Below, in pieces: positions 1 to 8,575 of a stretch of DNA of 64,000 nucleotides. Numbering within the stretch: position 1 is the first letter of the stretch; each line of letters starts with the position of its first letter. The stretch is from Methyloferula stellata AR4 (lineage in GTDB: Bacteria; Pseudomonadota; Alphaproteobacteria; Rhizobiales; Beijerinckiaceae). The DNA is taken from assembly GCF_000385335.1 (NCBI RefSeq), contig NZ_ARWA01000001.1, forward strand, positions 3,612,001 to 3,676,000, in the 5' to 3' direction. Below the pieces are notes generated by a model. It worked only from the letters and a program-made list of their open reading frames with translations. It did no database searches and had not been told where the DNA came from. The translations under genes and the position numbers were made by a program.

Positions 1-1070
1 TCGCGCCACCAGGTGTCGAGATGCACTGGGTCGGCCTTATAGCCGCGGTGGCGCCACACTTCGATCATCTGCTGAAGCACATGCGTGCAATCGCCGATGA
101 TGCCGAGATCGACCTTCACGTTCTTATTGATCGAGGACGGGTCGATATCGATATGAATCTTGCGCGATCCCGGCGAAAAGGCATCGAGCCTGCCGGTGAT
201 GCGATCGTCGAAGCGCGCACCGACCGCGATCATCAAATCGCAATCATGCATGGCATTATTGGCTTCATAGGTGCCGTGCATGCCGAGCATGCCGAGCCAG
301 TTCTTGCCAGACGCCGGATAGGCGCCAAGACCCATCAGCGTCGAAGTGATCGGAAAGCCCGTCAGCGCGACGAGTTCGCGCATGAGTTTCGAGGCCTCGA
401 GCCCCGAATTGATGATGCCGCCGCCCGTATAGAAGACCGGCCGCCGCGCCACGGCCATCATGGCGACCGCCTGTTCGATCTTGGCCGAGTCGCCGAAAAG
501 CTGCGGCTTATAGGTGCGATGCTCGATATGCTGCGGCCCGATATAGGCGCCCGTGGCGAATTGCACGTCCTTCGGAATATCGATGACGACCGGCCCCGGA
601 CGGCCGTTCTGCGCGACGTAGAAGGCCTCGTGCAACACGCGGGGCAAATCCTCGATCGAGCGGACGAGATAATTGTGCTTGGTGCAATGGCGGGTGATAC
701 CGACCGTATCGCATTCCTGAAAAGCATCGGAGCCGATGAGATGCGTCGGAACCTGCCCCGTGATGCAGATCAACGGAATGGAATCCATCAAGGCGTCGGT
801 CAGGCCGGTGATCGTATTTGTCGCACCGGGTCCCGACGTCACAAGGAGTACGCCGACCTTGCCGCTCGAGCGCGCATAGCCTTCCGCCGCATGTGCCGCA
901 CCCTGCTCGTGCCGCACGAGGATGTGCCGGACATGATTCTGCTGAAACAAGGCATCGTAAATCGGCAGAACCGCGCCGCCCGGATAGCCGAACAGACAGT
1001 CGACGTCCTGATCCTTCAGGGCTTCGACCACCATCTCGGCTCCGGTCATTTCTTTCGCCATCTCGCTCAT
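1..1070 (-). CDS. ilvI: Acetolactate synthase large subunit, 5' part (gene runs off the left edge)
   Basis: Thiamine-diphosphate enzyme that makes acetolactate or acetohydroxybutyrate, the first common step of valine, leucine and isoleucine synthesis. Reading the minus strand from 1070 gives an open frame to base 1 starting MSEMAKEMTGAEMVVEAL, with the family motifs FGYPGGAVLPIYDALF, the ThDP glutamate in VRHEQGAAHAAEGYARSSG, and later RKIHIDIDPSSINKNVKVD. About 356 codons are present; the family is usually near 590, so the ThDP pyrophosphate-binding C-terminus lies outside the window. Start choice: ATG at 1070, 1061 and 1049 are all in frame. A GGAG sits 9 nt before the ATG at 1061 but touches the one at 1070, so 1061 may be the true start. 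The small subunit ilvH would be expected further downstream. An attenuator-like leader precedes it (1129-1277). Confidence 0.95.
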   Translation of the reverse strand, partial: MSEMAKEMTGAEMVVEALKDQDVDCLFGYPGGAVLPIYDALFQQNHVRHILVRHEQGAAHAAEGYARSSGKVGVLLVTSGPGATNTITGLTDALMDSIPLICITGQVPTHLIGSDAFQECDTVGITRHCTKHNYLVRSIEDLPRVLHEAFYVAQNGRPGPVVIDIPKDVQFATGAYIGPQHIEHRTYKPQLFGDSAKIEQAVAMMAVARRPVFYTGGGIINSGLEASKLMRELVALTGFPITSTLMGLGAYPASGKNWLGMLGMHGTYEANNAMHDCDLMIAVGARFDDRITGRLDAFSPGSRKIHIDIDPSSINKNVKVDLGIIGDCTHVLQQMIEVWRHRGYKADPVHLDTWWR

Positions 1071-1128
1071 CTCCGAGAATTCAACAGGTTAGCATGGTTC
1101 GACGCAGAAGCGTTCAGAGCAATAAAAA

Positions 1129-1144
1129 AGGCCCCTGAGGGCCT
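1129..1144 (-). terminator. Intrinsic terminator or attenuator hairpin in the ilvI leader
   Basis: On the minus strand a perfect 6-bp stem AGGCCC / GGGCCT with a 4-nt loop is followed at once by six T residues. It lies about 60 nt upstream of the ilvI start and downstream of a possible promoter, so it would terminate leader transcripts before ilvI. A second small hairpin (CGGAG / CTCCG) lies just upstream and contains the leader peptide stop codon in its loop. Confidence 0.75.
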
Positions 1145-1174
1145 CGGATATGCGCCAGTTCGGGAAGCCGGAGC

Positions 1175-1231
1175 CTATCTCCGTCCCGTCCCCAGCGCTA
1201 TGGATACGATCAACGTAATGTGCAAAGTCAA
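1175..1231 (-). CDS. Putative branched-chain leader peptide of ilvI
   Basis: Starting at TTG 1231 the minus strand reads fM-TLHITLIVSIALGTGRR-stop (18 residues). Three Leu, three Ile and one Val codons lie between residues 3 and 13. The TTG is preceded by GGCGGGA. The frame ends about 30 nt before the terminator hairpin, inside the loop of a small upstream hairpin. This is the arrangement expected for ribosome-mediated attenuation by branched-chain aminoacyl-tRNA. The non-ATG start and the brevity keep this tentative. Confidence 0.5.
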   Translation of the reverse strand: MTLHITLIVSIALGTGRR

Positions 1232-1248
1232 TATCCCGCCATCAATAT

Positions 1249-1277
1249 ATTCTACTGAGATAGATGTAACCGAACAA
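1249..1277 (-). promoter_or_regulatory. Candidate sigma-70-type promoter for the ilvI leader
   Basis: On the minus strand TTGTTC (1277-1272) and TAGAAT (1254-1249) are separated by exactly 17 bp. A transcript from here would begin roughly 10 nt before the leader peptide start and about 100 nt before the attenuator hairpin, which fits an attenuation leader. Confidence 0.45.
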
Positions 1278-1503
1278 ACTCGCAGGGTCAACCGGAGCCT
1301 GCACAAGCTTTAGCCGGAATTTTTCCACGTCCGTCCAAGCTTGTTTGCATCTGGTTGTTTTTGCGAAAAAACCCTAACGTGGCGCCCTGCATGTTTTAGT
1401 AGCTCACGTTCCGTTTATCGGGCAAGCTGGGACTTCACAAAATCACCCGCCGGCCTCCCGGTCGGATGCCAAGGTTCAAATGGTCGTCAGATCCTGGACC
1501 ATC

Positions 1504-1530
1504 TTGTCCCAAGACGGAATTTTGGGACAA
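1504..1530. repeat. Perfect 9-bp inverted repeat upstream of the glycosyltransferase
   Basis: TTGTCCCAA (1504-1512) and TTGGGACAA (1522-1530) are perfect inverted copies separated by 9 bp. They end 18 nt before the proposed TTG start at 1549. It could be an operator for a dimeric repressor or a 5' UTR stem-loop; it has no T-tract, so a terminator is unlikely. Confidence 0.7.
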
Positions 1531-1548
1531 AATTTCTTGGAGACAAAA

Positions 1549-2922
1549 TTGAGAGACGCGGAAGCAACAGGCTTGAACATTGTTTCGGCCCAGGGTTCCG
1601 AGAGCGCACCGGCCGATCGTCAGGCACCAGATGGCACGAAGCGCGATGCGACGCGGCCCATGGAAGTGATCGTGCTGGACAATGGCCTGATCGGACGCGG
1701 TAGCCACTCTTATCATTTGGCCAAGGAAGTCATCCGATCGCTGTCTTCGCGCAATCTCCCCTATCGGCTCTTCGGCACTAAAGCGGTCGAGAAGCAGATC
1801 GTCGCCGAGACGGGTGCAATCCCGCATTTCGGCTGGTCGCTTTACGATCATTCGGGCCTGGTCGATATTCTAGGCTTCGTTCATCGCGCGACGGCATTCG
1901 GCGGCGATAAACCGACCTGGGGCCTATCCTGGACCGAACTCAAAATCGTGAATTTCCTCAATTGGCGATTTCAAAAGGATCTCGCAAGGCTGCCCGCCGA
2001 CATCTGGAACCGCGATAATATCGTCGTCATTCCGGGCATATCGCAGAATCAGATCTTCGGACTTTTGAGCCATTTGAAGGCGCTGCCGCCGGATCAACGC
2101 CCCTCCGTGATCTGCCAATTGATGTTTCCGCCGAGTTGGACTCCTTGGAACGGCATATCGATCCATGGCGAGCGGCTTTATCGCGAAGCCTTCGATCGGG
2201 CCGCACCGCTGACCAATCAATGTCTCTTCTTCATGACGGACAATAACGTCCAGCATGATCTGTTTCTCAAGGAATTTGCCATCGAGACAGATTGGCTGCC
2301 GATTCCATTCGCTATCGGGACGCCGGCGGTGAAGACGCCTCCAGCCGAGAACGCGCCGATCAAACTCGGCTTCTTCGGCTATTCGAAAACCGAAAAAGGC
2401 TTTCATCTTCTGCCCGACACGATCGAGGCCTGCCGGCAGCAGCATCAGAATGTGGAATTCGTTATCCAGATCCAGCACGGCATGTGGGAGCGCAGCACGA
2501 TCGAGACGGAACAGACACTGCGCAAGATGGAGGGCATCAAGCTTCTCGAAGGCGTCATGAGCAGCGACGATTATTATCGCGAAATGAACGAGGTCGATGT
2601 TCTGCTCTTGCCCTACGATCCCGCGGTTTACGGCTCGCGCGGTTCGGCGATTTATACGGAATCGGTCGCAGCCGGGCGTCCGGTCGTTGCAACGGCCATG
2701 ACATCGATCGGTCAAAGCATCCTGCATGGCGACGCCGAAGGTGAAACCTTCGAGACTTACACGAGCGCAGGATTTGCGACTGCGATCCAAAGCCTGGTGT
2801 CGCGTTTTGCCGACTGCAAGACCCGCGCGATGCAGCGCGCCGCGTCTTTCGCGCAAAAACACAGCGGCGATTCCTATGTCGATGTCCTGCTTGAAACCCA
2901 TGCCAAGCGGCATCAGGGATAG
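1549..2922 (+). CDS. Glycosyltransferase (GT4-like, GT-B fold)
   Basis: Predicted cytosolic or membrane-peripheral sugar transferase. The first recognisable segment is MEVIVLDNGLIGRGSHSYHL (from base 1660). The C-terminal half shows a nucleotide-sugar-binding Rossmann domain: IKLGFFGYSKTEKGFHLLPD, then DVLLLPYDPAVYGSRGSAIY and ESVAAGRPVVAT, the acidic/glycine region typical of GT4 enzymes. Start choice: TTG 1549 has GGAG six nt upstream. ATG 1480 lies before the inverted repeat and has no good ribosome site; ATG 1660 is the conservative alternative. It precedes gmd and fcl in the same direction (180-nt gap), so it may transfer fucose or a related sugar into a surface glycan. The acceptor and sugar are not readable from sequence. 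Confidence 0.8.
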   Translation: MRDAEATGLNIVSAQGSESAPADRQAPDGTKRDATRPMEVIVLDNGLIGRGSHSYHLAKEVIRSLSSRNLPYRLFGTKAVEKQIVAETGAIPHFGWSLYDHSGLVDILGFVHRATAFGGDKPTWGLSWTELKIVNFLNWRFQKDLARLPADIWNRDNIVVIPGISQNQIFGLLSHLKALPPDQRPSVICQLMFPPSWTPWNGISIHGERLYREAFDRAAPLTNQCLFFMTDNNVQHDLFLKEFAIETDWLPIPFAIGTPAVKTPPAENAPIKLGFFGYSKTEKGFHLLPDTIEACRQQHQNVEFVIQIQHGMWERSTIETEQTLRKMEGIKLLEGVMSSDDYYREMNEVDVLLLPYDPAVYGSRGSAIYTESVAAGRPVVATAMTSIGQSILHGDAEGETFETYTSAGFATAIQSLVSRFADCKTRAMQRAASFAQKHSGDSYVDVLLETHAKRHQG

Positions 2923-3102
2923 GCTCGGCTGAGGCGACCCGGGTTTGACATTTTCGCCGGCAAGACTTGCACAGCCGTAAAGAAGCGGCTTTATCTCCGG
3001 CGGAAGAACGGCTTTAAAGGCGCAATGGACGCGACCATCCGCAAATTTCTCTCATATTCATGCCACGCAGGCGGTTGCCAACAGATAAGGACATAGAGCG
3101 AA

Positions 3103-4161
3103 ATGAGCGCTCCGAAAGTCGCATTGATCACCGGTGTCACCGGCCAGGATGGCGCTTATCTCGCCGAATTGCTGATCGCGAAGGGCTATATCGTTCACGG
3201 CGTGAAGCGGCGCGCGTCGCTTATCAATACCGATCGCGTCGATCATCTCTACCAGGATCCGCATACGCCCGATCTGCGTTTCTTTCTGCATTATGGCGAT
3301 GTGACGGATTCGACCAATCTCATCCGCCTGATCCAGGAGGTGAAGCCCGACGAGATCTATAATCTCGCCGCACAAAGCCATGTGCTCGTCAGCTTCGAGA
3401 CGCCGGAATATACGGCCAATGCCGACGGGCTCGGCACCTTGCGCCTATTGGAAGCCATCCGCATTCTCGGCATGGAGAAGACATGCCGCTTCTATCAGGC
3501 CTCGACCTCGGAACTCTACGGCAAGGTGCAGGCCGTGCCGCAGAACGAGACCACGCCTTTCTATCCGCGCTCGCCCTATGGCGTGGCGAAACTCTATGCC
3601 TATTGGATCACGGTCAATTACCGCGAGGCCTACGGCATGCATGCCTCGAACGGCATTTTGTTCAATCACGAAGGCCCGACGCGGGCGGAGACTTTCGTCA
3701 CGCGCAAGATCACCCGGGCGGTGGCGGCGATCGAGTTGGGCCTGCAGGAGAAGCTCTTTCTCGGCAATCTCGATGCCAAGCGCGACTGGGGCCATGCGCG
3801 CGATTATGTCGAGGGCATGTGGCGCATCGTGCAGCAGGCGGAGCCGGACGATTATGTTCTGGCGACCGGCGAAACCCATTCGGTGCGCGAATTCACCGAG
3901 CTCGCCTTCAAGGAAGTCGGGCGCGAGATCGCCTGGAAGGGCGAAGGCGCCGATGAGCATGGCATCGACATGAAGAGCGGCAAAGTCGTCGTGGAGATCG
4001 ACAAGCGCTATTTCCGGCCGACGGAGGTCGATCTTCTGATCGGCGATCCGACCAAGGCCTTTACCAAACTCGGCTGGAAACATCAGACAACATTCCAGGA
4101 GCTTGTCGCGGAAATGGTCGCCAATGATCTCGTCGTCATGAAAAAGCGCGGCTTCGCTTAA
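3103..4161 (+). CDS. gmd: GDP-mannose 4,6-dehydratase
   Basis: Converts GDP-D-mannose to GDP-4-keto-6-deoxy-D-mannose, the first step to GDP-L-fucose and related deoxysugars. This is a short-chain dehydrogenase fold of 352 residues, the normal family length. The NADP-binding glycine motif is [14 protein letters not shown] near the N-terminus. The active site shows [10 protein letters not shown] and the YxxxK pair in [25 protein letters not shown] and [16 protein letters not shown] are family hallmarks. The ATG start has a purine-rich stretch (AGGACATAGAGCGAA) upstream. fcl follows 92 nt downstream, so the two probably form one transcription unit. Confidence 0.97.
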   Translation: MSAPKVALITGVTGQDGAYLAELLIAKGYIVHGVKRRASLINTDRVDHLYQDPHTPDLRFFLHYGDVTDSTNLIRLIQEVKPDEIYNLAAQSHVLVSFETPEYTANADGLGTLRLLEAIRILGMEKTCRFYQASTSELYGKVQAVPQNETTPFYPRSPYGVAKLYAYWITVNYREAYGMHASNGILFNHEGPTRAETFVTRKITRAVAAIELGLQEKLFLGNLDAKRDWGHARDYVEGMWRIVQQAEPDDYVLATGETHSVREFTELAFKEVGREIAWKGEGADEHGIDMKSGKVVVEIDKRYFRPTEVDLLIGDPTKAFTKLGWKHQTTFQELVAEMVANDLVVMKKRGFA

Positions 4162-4253
4162 TGCGCTCCGCCGCTTCCTTCGGCCTTTGTTATAACGCAT
4201 CATCCCATCCGGAAACGCTGCATTTTTCAGGATCGTGATTTAAGGATCGAAGG

Positions 4254-5198
4254 GTGACGCACGATCTCAAATCCGAAACCATTCTGGTCACCGGCTCGGG
4301 CGGCGTGCTCGGCACCGCGCTTTTGCAAAGCCTGCGGCAGCGCGGCATCGAGAAGGTCTTCGCACCGGGCCGGGCTGACTGCGACCTTTTGAGCGAATCC
4401 GACGTCCGCCGTTTTTTCGCCACTGCGCGCCCGACGCTCGTGATCCATCTCGCTGGCTGGGTCGCCGGCGTCCAGGGCAATCTGAATTTTCCCGCAGATG
4501 CGCTCTATGCCAACGCCAGAATCAATTTGAACGTCATCGACGCCGCGCGCGAAACGGGCGTCAAAAAGATCATCTGCGCCGGCACCACCGCGATCTATTC
4601 GGATCAAGTGCCAAAGCCGATGCGCGAGGACGATCTTTGGCAGGGCGCTCCGCATGGATCGGAAGCCCCCTATGGTCACGCCAAGCGCTTCATGCTCGCG
4701 CAGCTCGAAGCCTATCGCCAGCAACATGGTATCGATTTCGCCTATCTGATCTGTACCAATCTCTATGGTCAAAACGACCGCTTCGATCAAAAGCATGGGC
4801 ATGTCGTGCCATCGCTGATCGCGCGCTTTCACCAGGCCTGCGCGGACAAGAGTCCCGAAATTATGATTTGGGGCGACGGGACGCCGACACGGGACTTTCT
4901 TTATTCGGATGACGCAGCGGAAGGTTTCCTCGCGGCGGCGGAAAAGGGCAGCGGCATTTACAATCTTGCGACCGGCCGCAATCGGACGATCCGCCTGCTC
5001 GCCGAAACATTGAAAGAGGTCACCGGCTTTGCCGGAAAGATCGTGTGGGATACGTCGAAACCGCTCGGCCAGCTCGACCGCAGTTATGATGTCACGAGGC
5101 TGCAGGGCCTCGGCTGGAAGGCCAAGACGGAATTGCCGGAAGGATTGAAGGCGACATTCGATTGGTATGCCGCCAATCAGGATAAGATCCGGCGGTAG
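4254..5198 (+). CDS. fcl: GDP-L-fucose synthase (3,5-epimerase/4-reductase)
   Basis: Epimerises and reduces the Gmd product to GDP-L-fucose using NADPH. It starts at GTG 4254 (MTHDLKSETILVTGSGGVLG), which places the GxxGxxG nucleotide-binding motif at residues 14-20. The catalytic residues are seen in AGTTAIYSD and in YGHAKRFML (YxxxK). Later LYGQNDRFDQKHGHVVPSLI and WGDGTPTRDFLYSDDAAEG are diagnostic of the family. The 314-residue length is normal. It follows gmd and is convergent with the phosphoribosyltransferase, whose stop lies only 3 nt away, so no separate terminator fits between them. Confidence 0.95.
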   Translation: MTHDLKSETILVTGSGGVLGTALLQSLRQRGIEKVFAPGRADCDLLSESDVRRFFATARPTLVIHLAGWVAGVQGNLNFPADALYANARINLNVIDAARETGVKKIICAGTTAIYSDQVPKPMREDDLWQGAPHGSEAPYGHAKRFMLAQLEAYRQQHGIDFAYLICTNLYGQNDRFDQKHGHVVPSLIARFHQACADKSPEIMIWGDGTPTRDFLYSDDAAEGFLAAAEKGSGIYNLATGRNRTIRLLAETLKEVTGFAGKIVWDTSKPLGQLDRSYDVTRLQGLGWKAKTELPEGLKATFDWYAANQDKIRR

Positions 5199-5201
5199 TA
5201 T

Positions 5202-5708
5202 TTAATGGCCATCCACCAGCGGCGGTTCGAAGCGCAAGCCGAGATCCCAGGGGAAATAGATCCAGGTCTCCTGCGGCACTTCCGTCACGAATGTATCGAC
5301 CAGCGGCTTGCCGGCGGGCTTGACGTAAAGCGTCGCCACATGGGCCGAGGGCAGGATCTGGCGCACAAGCTTCAGCGTCTCGCCCGTATCGGCGAGGTCG
5401 TCGATCACCAGCACTTTGGCGCCCACGGCGGCCGCGATGAAGGCCGGTGCGATCTCCTTGACGACCCGGCCATCGCCCTGAACCGTTTCAGCCACATAGC
5501 TCGCAACCGAAATCGTTTCGATGCAGCGCAGATCGAGTTCGCGCGCGACAATGGCCGCGGGCGTCAGGCCGCCGCGGGTGACGGCGACCAGACTCGAAAA
5601 AGGGCCGGCGGCGCGCAGCAGCGCCGCGAGCGCACGGGCATCGCGATGAAACTGGTCCCAGGAAATCGTCAGAGTGTTTTTTGCCGGCTGATCGGATGCC
5701 ATAAGCAT
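5202..5708 (-). CDS. gpt: Xanthine (guanine) phosphoribosyltransferase
   Basis: Purine salvage enzyme that transfers phosphoribosyl from PRPP to xanthine or guanine in the cytosol. The product is 168 residues. The PRPP-binding loop is VLVIDDLADTGET, the N-terminal base/PRPP region is VAVTRGGLTPAAIVAREL, and the C-terminal YFPWDLGLRFEPP resembles the substrate-closing segment of Gpt. Start choice: ATG 5708 overlaps the TGA of the upstream gene as TGATG, indicating translational coupling. A second ATG at 5702 is possible. A longer open frame extends upstream in this register but overlaps the cinA-like gene and is not coding. Confidence 0.92.
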   Translation of the reverse strand: MLMASDQPAKNTLTISWDQFHRDARALAALLRAAGPFSSLVAVTRGGLTPAAIVARELDLRCIETISVASYVAETVQGDGRVVKEIAPAFIAAAVGAKVLVIDDLADTGETLKLVRQILPSAHVATLYVKPAGKPLVDTFVTEVPQETWIYFPWDLGLRFEPPLVDGH

Positions 5709-6457
5709 CACACCCGTTCGGCGTGCAAGCGCGACACGAATGTGCTGATGACGGCGACCGCTTCCGCCACCAAAGCACCGTCCTTGCCGCGCACGACGAT
5801 CTGATTGTGGAATTTGCCGTCGACGACGGACGGATAGGACCCGATCGACAAGGCCGGGTTCGATATGGCAACGGCAGCCAGTTCGGCCGCGTAAGTGCCT
5901 TCCGGCAGATTGCCCACCTCGATCGTCTCGGCGATCGTCAAAGCGCCGGTCGAAAGGCGCGGTCCGACATCTTCGAGCATGGCCTGCACAACGGAGGGCA
6001 CGCCCGCCATGACGATCACGTTTTCGATCCAAAAGCCCGGCGCTTTCGAGACCCTGTTCATAACGAGATCGGCGCCGCGCGGGATGCGTGCCATGCGGCG
6101 GCGCGCCTCGTTCAAATTTTCGGGCTTGATGAATTGCAGCAGAAGCTCGATGGCGCGCGGGTCCTCGTAAATCTCGACGCCGAAGGCGGCGGCCATCGCG
6201 TCGGCCGTGATATCGTCATGCGTCGGCCCGATGCCGCCGGTCGTAAACACATAATCATAGCGGGTGCGCAGCGCATTGACGGCCGCGACGATAGCCTCCG
6301 TCACGTCCGGGACGATCCGCACTTCGCGCAGATCAAGGCCAATATTCGTGCAAAAATCGGCGATTGCGCCGATATTTTTGTCCTTCGTGCGTCCCGACAG
6401 GATCTCGTCGCCTATGACGAGAGCCGCCGCGGTCACGATGGTCGCCGCCTGCGTCAT
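5708..6457 (-). CDS. CinA/MoaB-type molybdopterin-binding domain protein
   Basis: Stand-alone MoCF_biosynth (MoaB/Mog-like) domain protein of 249 residues, usually annotated as competence/damage-inducible protein A. It contains VIGDEILSGRTKDKN, the conserved phosphate loop FTTGGIGPTHDDITAD, and VMAGVPSVVQAM. The C-terminal nicotinamide-nucleotide amidase domain of full-length CinA is absent, as in many alphaproteobacterial versions, so a pyrophosphatase-type activity on a nucleotide cofactor is more likely than deamidation. It overlaps gpt by its stop codon and is probably co-transcribed with it. The true substrate is not certain. Confidence 0.88.
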   Translation of the reverse strand: MTQAATIVTAAALVIGDEILSGRTKDKNIGAIADFCTNIGLDLREVRIVPDVTEAIVAAVNALRTRYDYVFTTGGIGPTHDDITADAMAAAFGVEIYEDPRAIELLLQFIKPENLNEARRRMARIPRGADLVMNRVSKAPGFWIENVIVMAGVPSVVQAMLEDVGPRLSTGALTIAETIEVGNLPEGTYAAELAAVAISNPALSIGSYPSVVDGKFHNQIVVRGKDGALVAEAVAVISTFVSRLHAERV

Positions 6458-6586
6458 GAATAGATCTCCGGACGTTTGCTAGCATAAAATAGTCCGGGAT
6501 TCGACCCCTTCAAATTCAATACGATAGAGCCCAAGGCTGCTTAGGAAAGACGCATTTGCCGAAGTTGTGAATAGAGCTGATTCGGC

Positions 6587-7303
6587 TCAATCGGTCGTGC
6601 GCGAGGTCCAGGTCGCATAGGCGACGCCGGGCGCCTCTTCCAGAGCCGTCGTGATGGCGTCGAGTTCGCCGGCATCGACACTCGTAGGGGCAAGGGTCGC
6701 GATCAATTCGACCTCGTCTTCGCCGCGTTCGAGAACTTCTATCTCCCGGACCGGATAGGCCGCGGCATCGAGCTTTTCGACGAGCAGATCGCGCACATCG
6801 TCGCGCATCTCCTGATTCACCGTTACATGCACTTGATAGGTGGCTTCCGCCGCCTTCTCGTTGATCGGAATGCGCTCGATGAAATTGACGAGCGGCCGCA
6901 AGAACGTGTTGACGGCGAGAACGAACATAGTGAGCACGATGGCCTCCGCCACCCTGTCGGCCCCGGCGCATCCCCCGACCGCGGCGGAACACCAAACCGT
7001 CGCCGCTGTATTGAGGCCGCGCACATTCGTTCCTTCTTTGAGGATCACGCCTGCGCCCAGAAAGCCGACACCGGATACCACATAGGCCAAAACCTGCGTC
7101 GCGCCGGGATTGCCGTTGATGTCCATAGCCAGATCGACGAAGGCCGCCGCGCCGACCGCGATCAGGGCGTTGGTGCGTAAGCCCGCCGTGCGCTGGCGAT
7201 ATTGCCGCTCCGCGCCGATCACGGTGCCGAGCACGAAAGCCGAGGCCAGCGACACGAATGTGTCGGCCATGTCGCCCAGATGGAACGTCGCCAAGCTTTG
7301 CAA
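6587..7303 (-). CDS. mgtC: MgtC/SapB family membrane protein
   Basis: Integral membrane protein of 238 residues. Members modulate Mg2+ homeostasis, membrane potential or F-ATPase in other bacteria. The family signature GTVIGAERQYRQRTAGLRTN is followed by four to five hydrophobic segments (GVGFLGAGVILKEG, NTAATVWCSAAVG). Residues about 150-238 form an ACT-like soluble tail with alternating strands. The start is TTG 7303 because a TGA lies two codons upstream; ATG 7270 is the alternative. It stands alone between the cinA-like unit and the divergent dipeptide epimerase. Confidence 0.92.
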   Translation of the reverse strand: MQSLATFHLGDMADTFVSLASAFVLGTVIGAERQYRQRTAGLRTNALIAVGAAAFVDLAMDINGNPGATQVLAYVVSGVGFLGAGVILKEGTNVRGLNTAATVWCSAAVGGCAGADRVAEAIVLTMFVLAVNTFLRPLVNFIERIPINEKAAEATYQVHVTVNQEMRDDVRDLLVEKLDAAAYPVREIEVLERGEDEVELIATLAPTSVDAGELDAITTALEEAPGVAYATWTSRTTD

Positions 7304-7449
7304 ACCTCATCCTCGCCAGCCGCCGCGCGGTCACAGAGGAGGCGCGAATCGATAGCATTTCCGGTCAGCATGCACTTTCAAGGCTGGCCGGGAAACAGCG
7401 GTCCGATTATACAAGATTTGTAACAGTTATATTTTGAATCGAGCCCCTC

Positions 7450-8445
7450 TTGTCACACAGCTTGGCCCGCAAGCTCGCTCTCTGCGTCGAGCATTATCCC
7501 ATCGCGGGCGCCTTCGTTATCGCCCGCGGCGCCAAGACGGAGGCCGTCGTGGTTGTCGCGGCAATCTCGCAAGGTGAAGCGAGGGGGCGCGGCGAATGCG
7601 TGCCTTATGCCCGCTATGGCGAAAGCGTCGAGAGCGTCATGGCCCAAATCGAAAGCCTTCGCGGTGCGATCGAAGACGGCCTCGAGCGGCAAGCGCTCCA
7701 GGCGCTTCTGCCGCCCGGCGCAGCGCGCAATGCGGTGGATTGCGCTTTATGGGATCTCGAAGCCAAGATCGCTGGCGTAGCCGCCTTTACCCTCGCCGGA
7801 CTCGATAGGCTCTCGCCCGTCACGACGGCTTTCACCATATCGGTTGGTACCCCGGAAGCGATGGCGGCAGCAGCGCGCGCGGCAAGCCATCGCCCGCTGC
7901 TCAAAATCAAGCTCGCAGGCGACGGCGATCCCGCGCGCATCGCGGCGGTGCATGGCGCCGCGCCGGAGAGTGCCCTCATCGTCGATGCGAACGAGGCCTG
8001 GACGCCTGCCAATCTTGGACAAAATCTGGAGGCTTGTGCCAAAGCGGACGTGCGCCTCGTCGAACAACCTTTACCCGCGGACGACGATAGCGCACTCGAA
8101 AAAATCGAGCGCATCGTGCCAGTCTGCGCCGACGAAAGCGTGCATGACCGGCATGGGCTGGAGGCTTTGCGCGCGCGCTATGATGCGATCAATATCAAGC
8201 TCGACAAGACCGGCGGTCTCACCGAGGCGTTTCTGCTTGCCGACGCGGCGGAGGCTTTGGGCTTCGGCCTCATGATCGGCTGCATGGTGTCGACCTCGCT
8301 CGCCATGGCGCCGGCGCTTCTTCTGGCGCCTCGGGCAAGATTCGTCGATCTCGACGGGCCTTTGCTGCTTGCGCAGGACCGGCCGCATGGGCTGAAATAT
8401 GAGGGCTCAATCCTCTATCCGCCGACAGCCGATTTATGGGGGTAA
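7450..8445 (+). CDS. dgcA: L-Ala-D/L-Glu epimerase (enolase superfamily dipeptide epimerase)
   Basis: Cytosolic enzyme that epimerises L-Ala-D-Glu from peptidoglycan turnover to L-Ala-L-Glu so that it can be degraded. Enolase-superfamily features are present: the catalytic lysine pair in KIKLAGDGD, the metal ligands in LIVDANEAW, EQPLP and CADES, and the C-terminal lysine in INIKLDKTGGL. The 331-residue length is right. The start is TTG 7450 (SHSLARKLAL); no better ATG lies nearby. It is transcribed alone and divergently from mgtC. Confidence 0.9.
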   Translation: MSHSLARKLALCVEHYPIAGAFVIARGAKTEAVVVVAAISQGEARGRGECVPYARYGESVESVMAQIESLRGAIEDGLERQALQALLPPGAARNAVDCALWDLEAKIAGVAAFTLAGLDRLSPVTTAFTISVGTPEAMAAAARAASHRPLLKIKLAGDGDPARIAAVHGAAPESALIVDANEAWTPANLGQNLEACAKADVRLVEQPLPADDDSALEKIERIVPVCADESVHDRHGLEALRARYDAINIKLDKTGGLTEAFLLADAAEALGFGLMIGCMVSTSLAMAPALLLAPRARFVDLDGPLLLAQDRPHGLKYEGSILYPPTADLWG

Positions 8446-8464
8446 AGCATCATATTTCCGACGC

Positions 8465-8555
8465 GTCATGCGCGGGCTTGACCCGCGCATCCAGGCGCAA
8501 GTGCCAGGAATGAAACTATCTGTGCTTGGATGCCCGGCTCAAGGCCGGGCATGAC
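8465..8555. repeat. Palindromic repeat pair (REP/BIME-like)
   Basis: Two hairpins in inverted arrangement: TGCGCGGG..CCCGCGCA and TGCCCGG..CCGGGCA, bordered by GTCATG on the left and CATGAC on the right. It sits between the convergent dgcA and MFS genes. A close relative occurs at 32788-32870. It may also terminate transcription from both sides. Confidence 0.75.
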
Positions 8556-8575
8556 AAACCTCCCTAGATCATGCG

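Noticed and set aside
21..1313. 430-codon plus-strand frame
   Set aside because: Antisense shadow of ilvI; the minus strand reads a conserved acetolactate synthase, and this frame has no recognisable domain.
2945..2973. TTGACA as a -35 box before gmd
   Set aside because: No acceptable -10 at 16-18 bp spacing.
5709..6032. N-terminal extension of the phosphoribosyltransferase frame
   Set aside because: Arg-rich shadow of the cinA-like gene; family homology begins after 5708.
7950..8114. Overlapping minus-strand frames in dgcA
   Set aside because: Shadows of the enolase-superfamily gene; no independent support.
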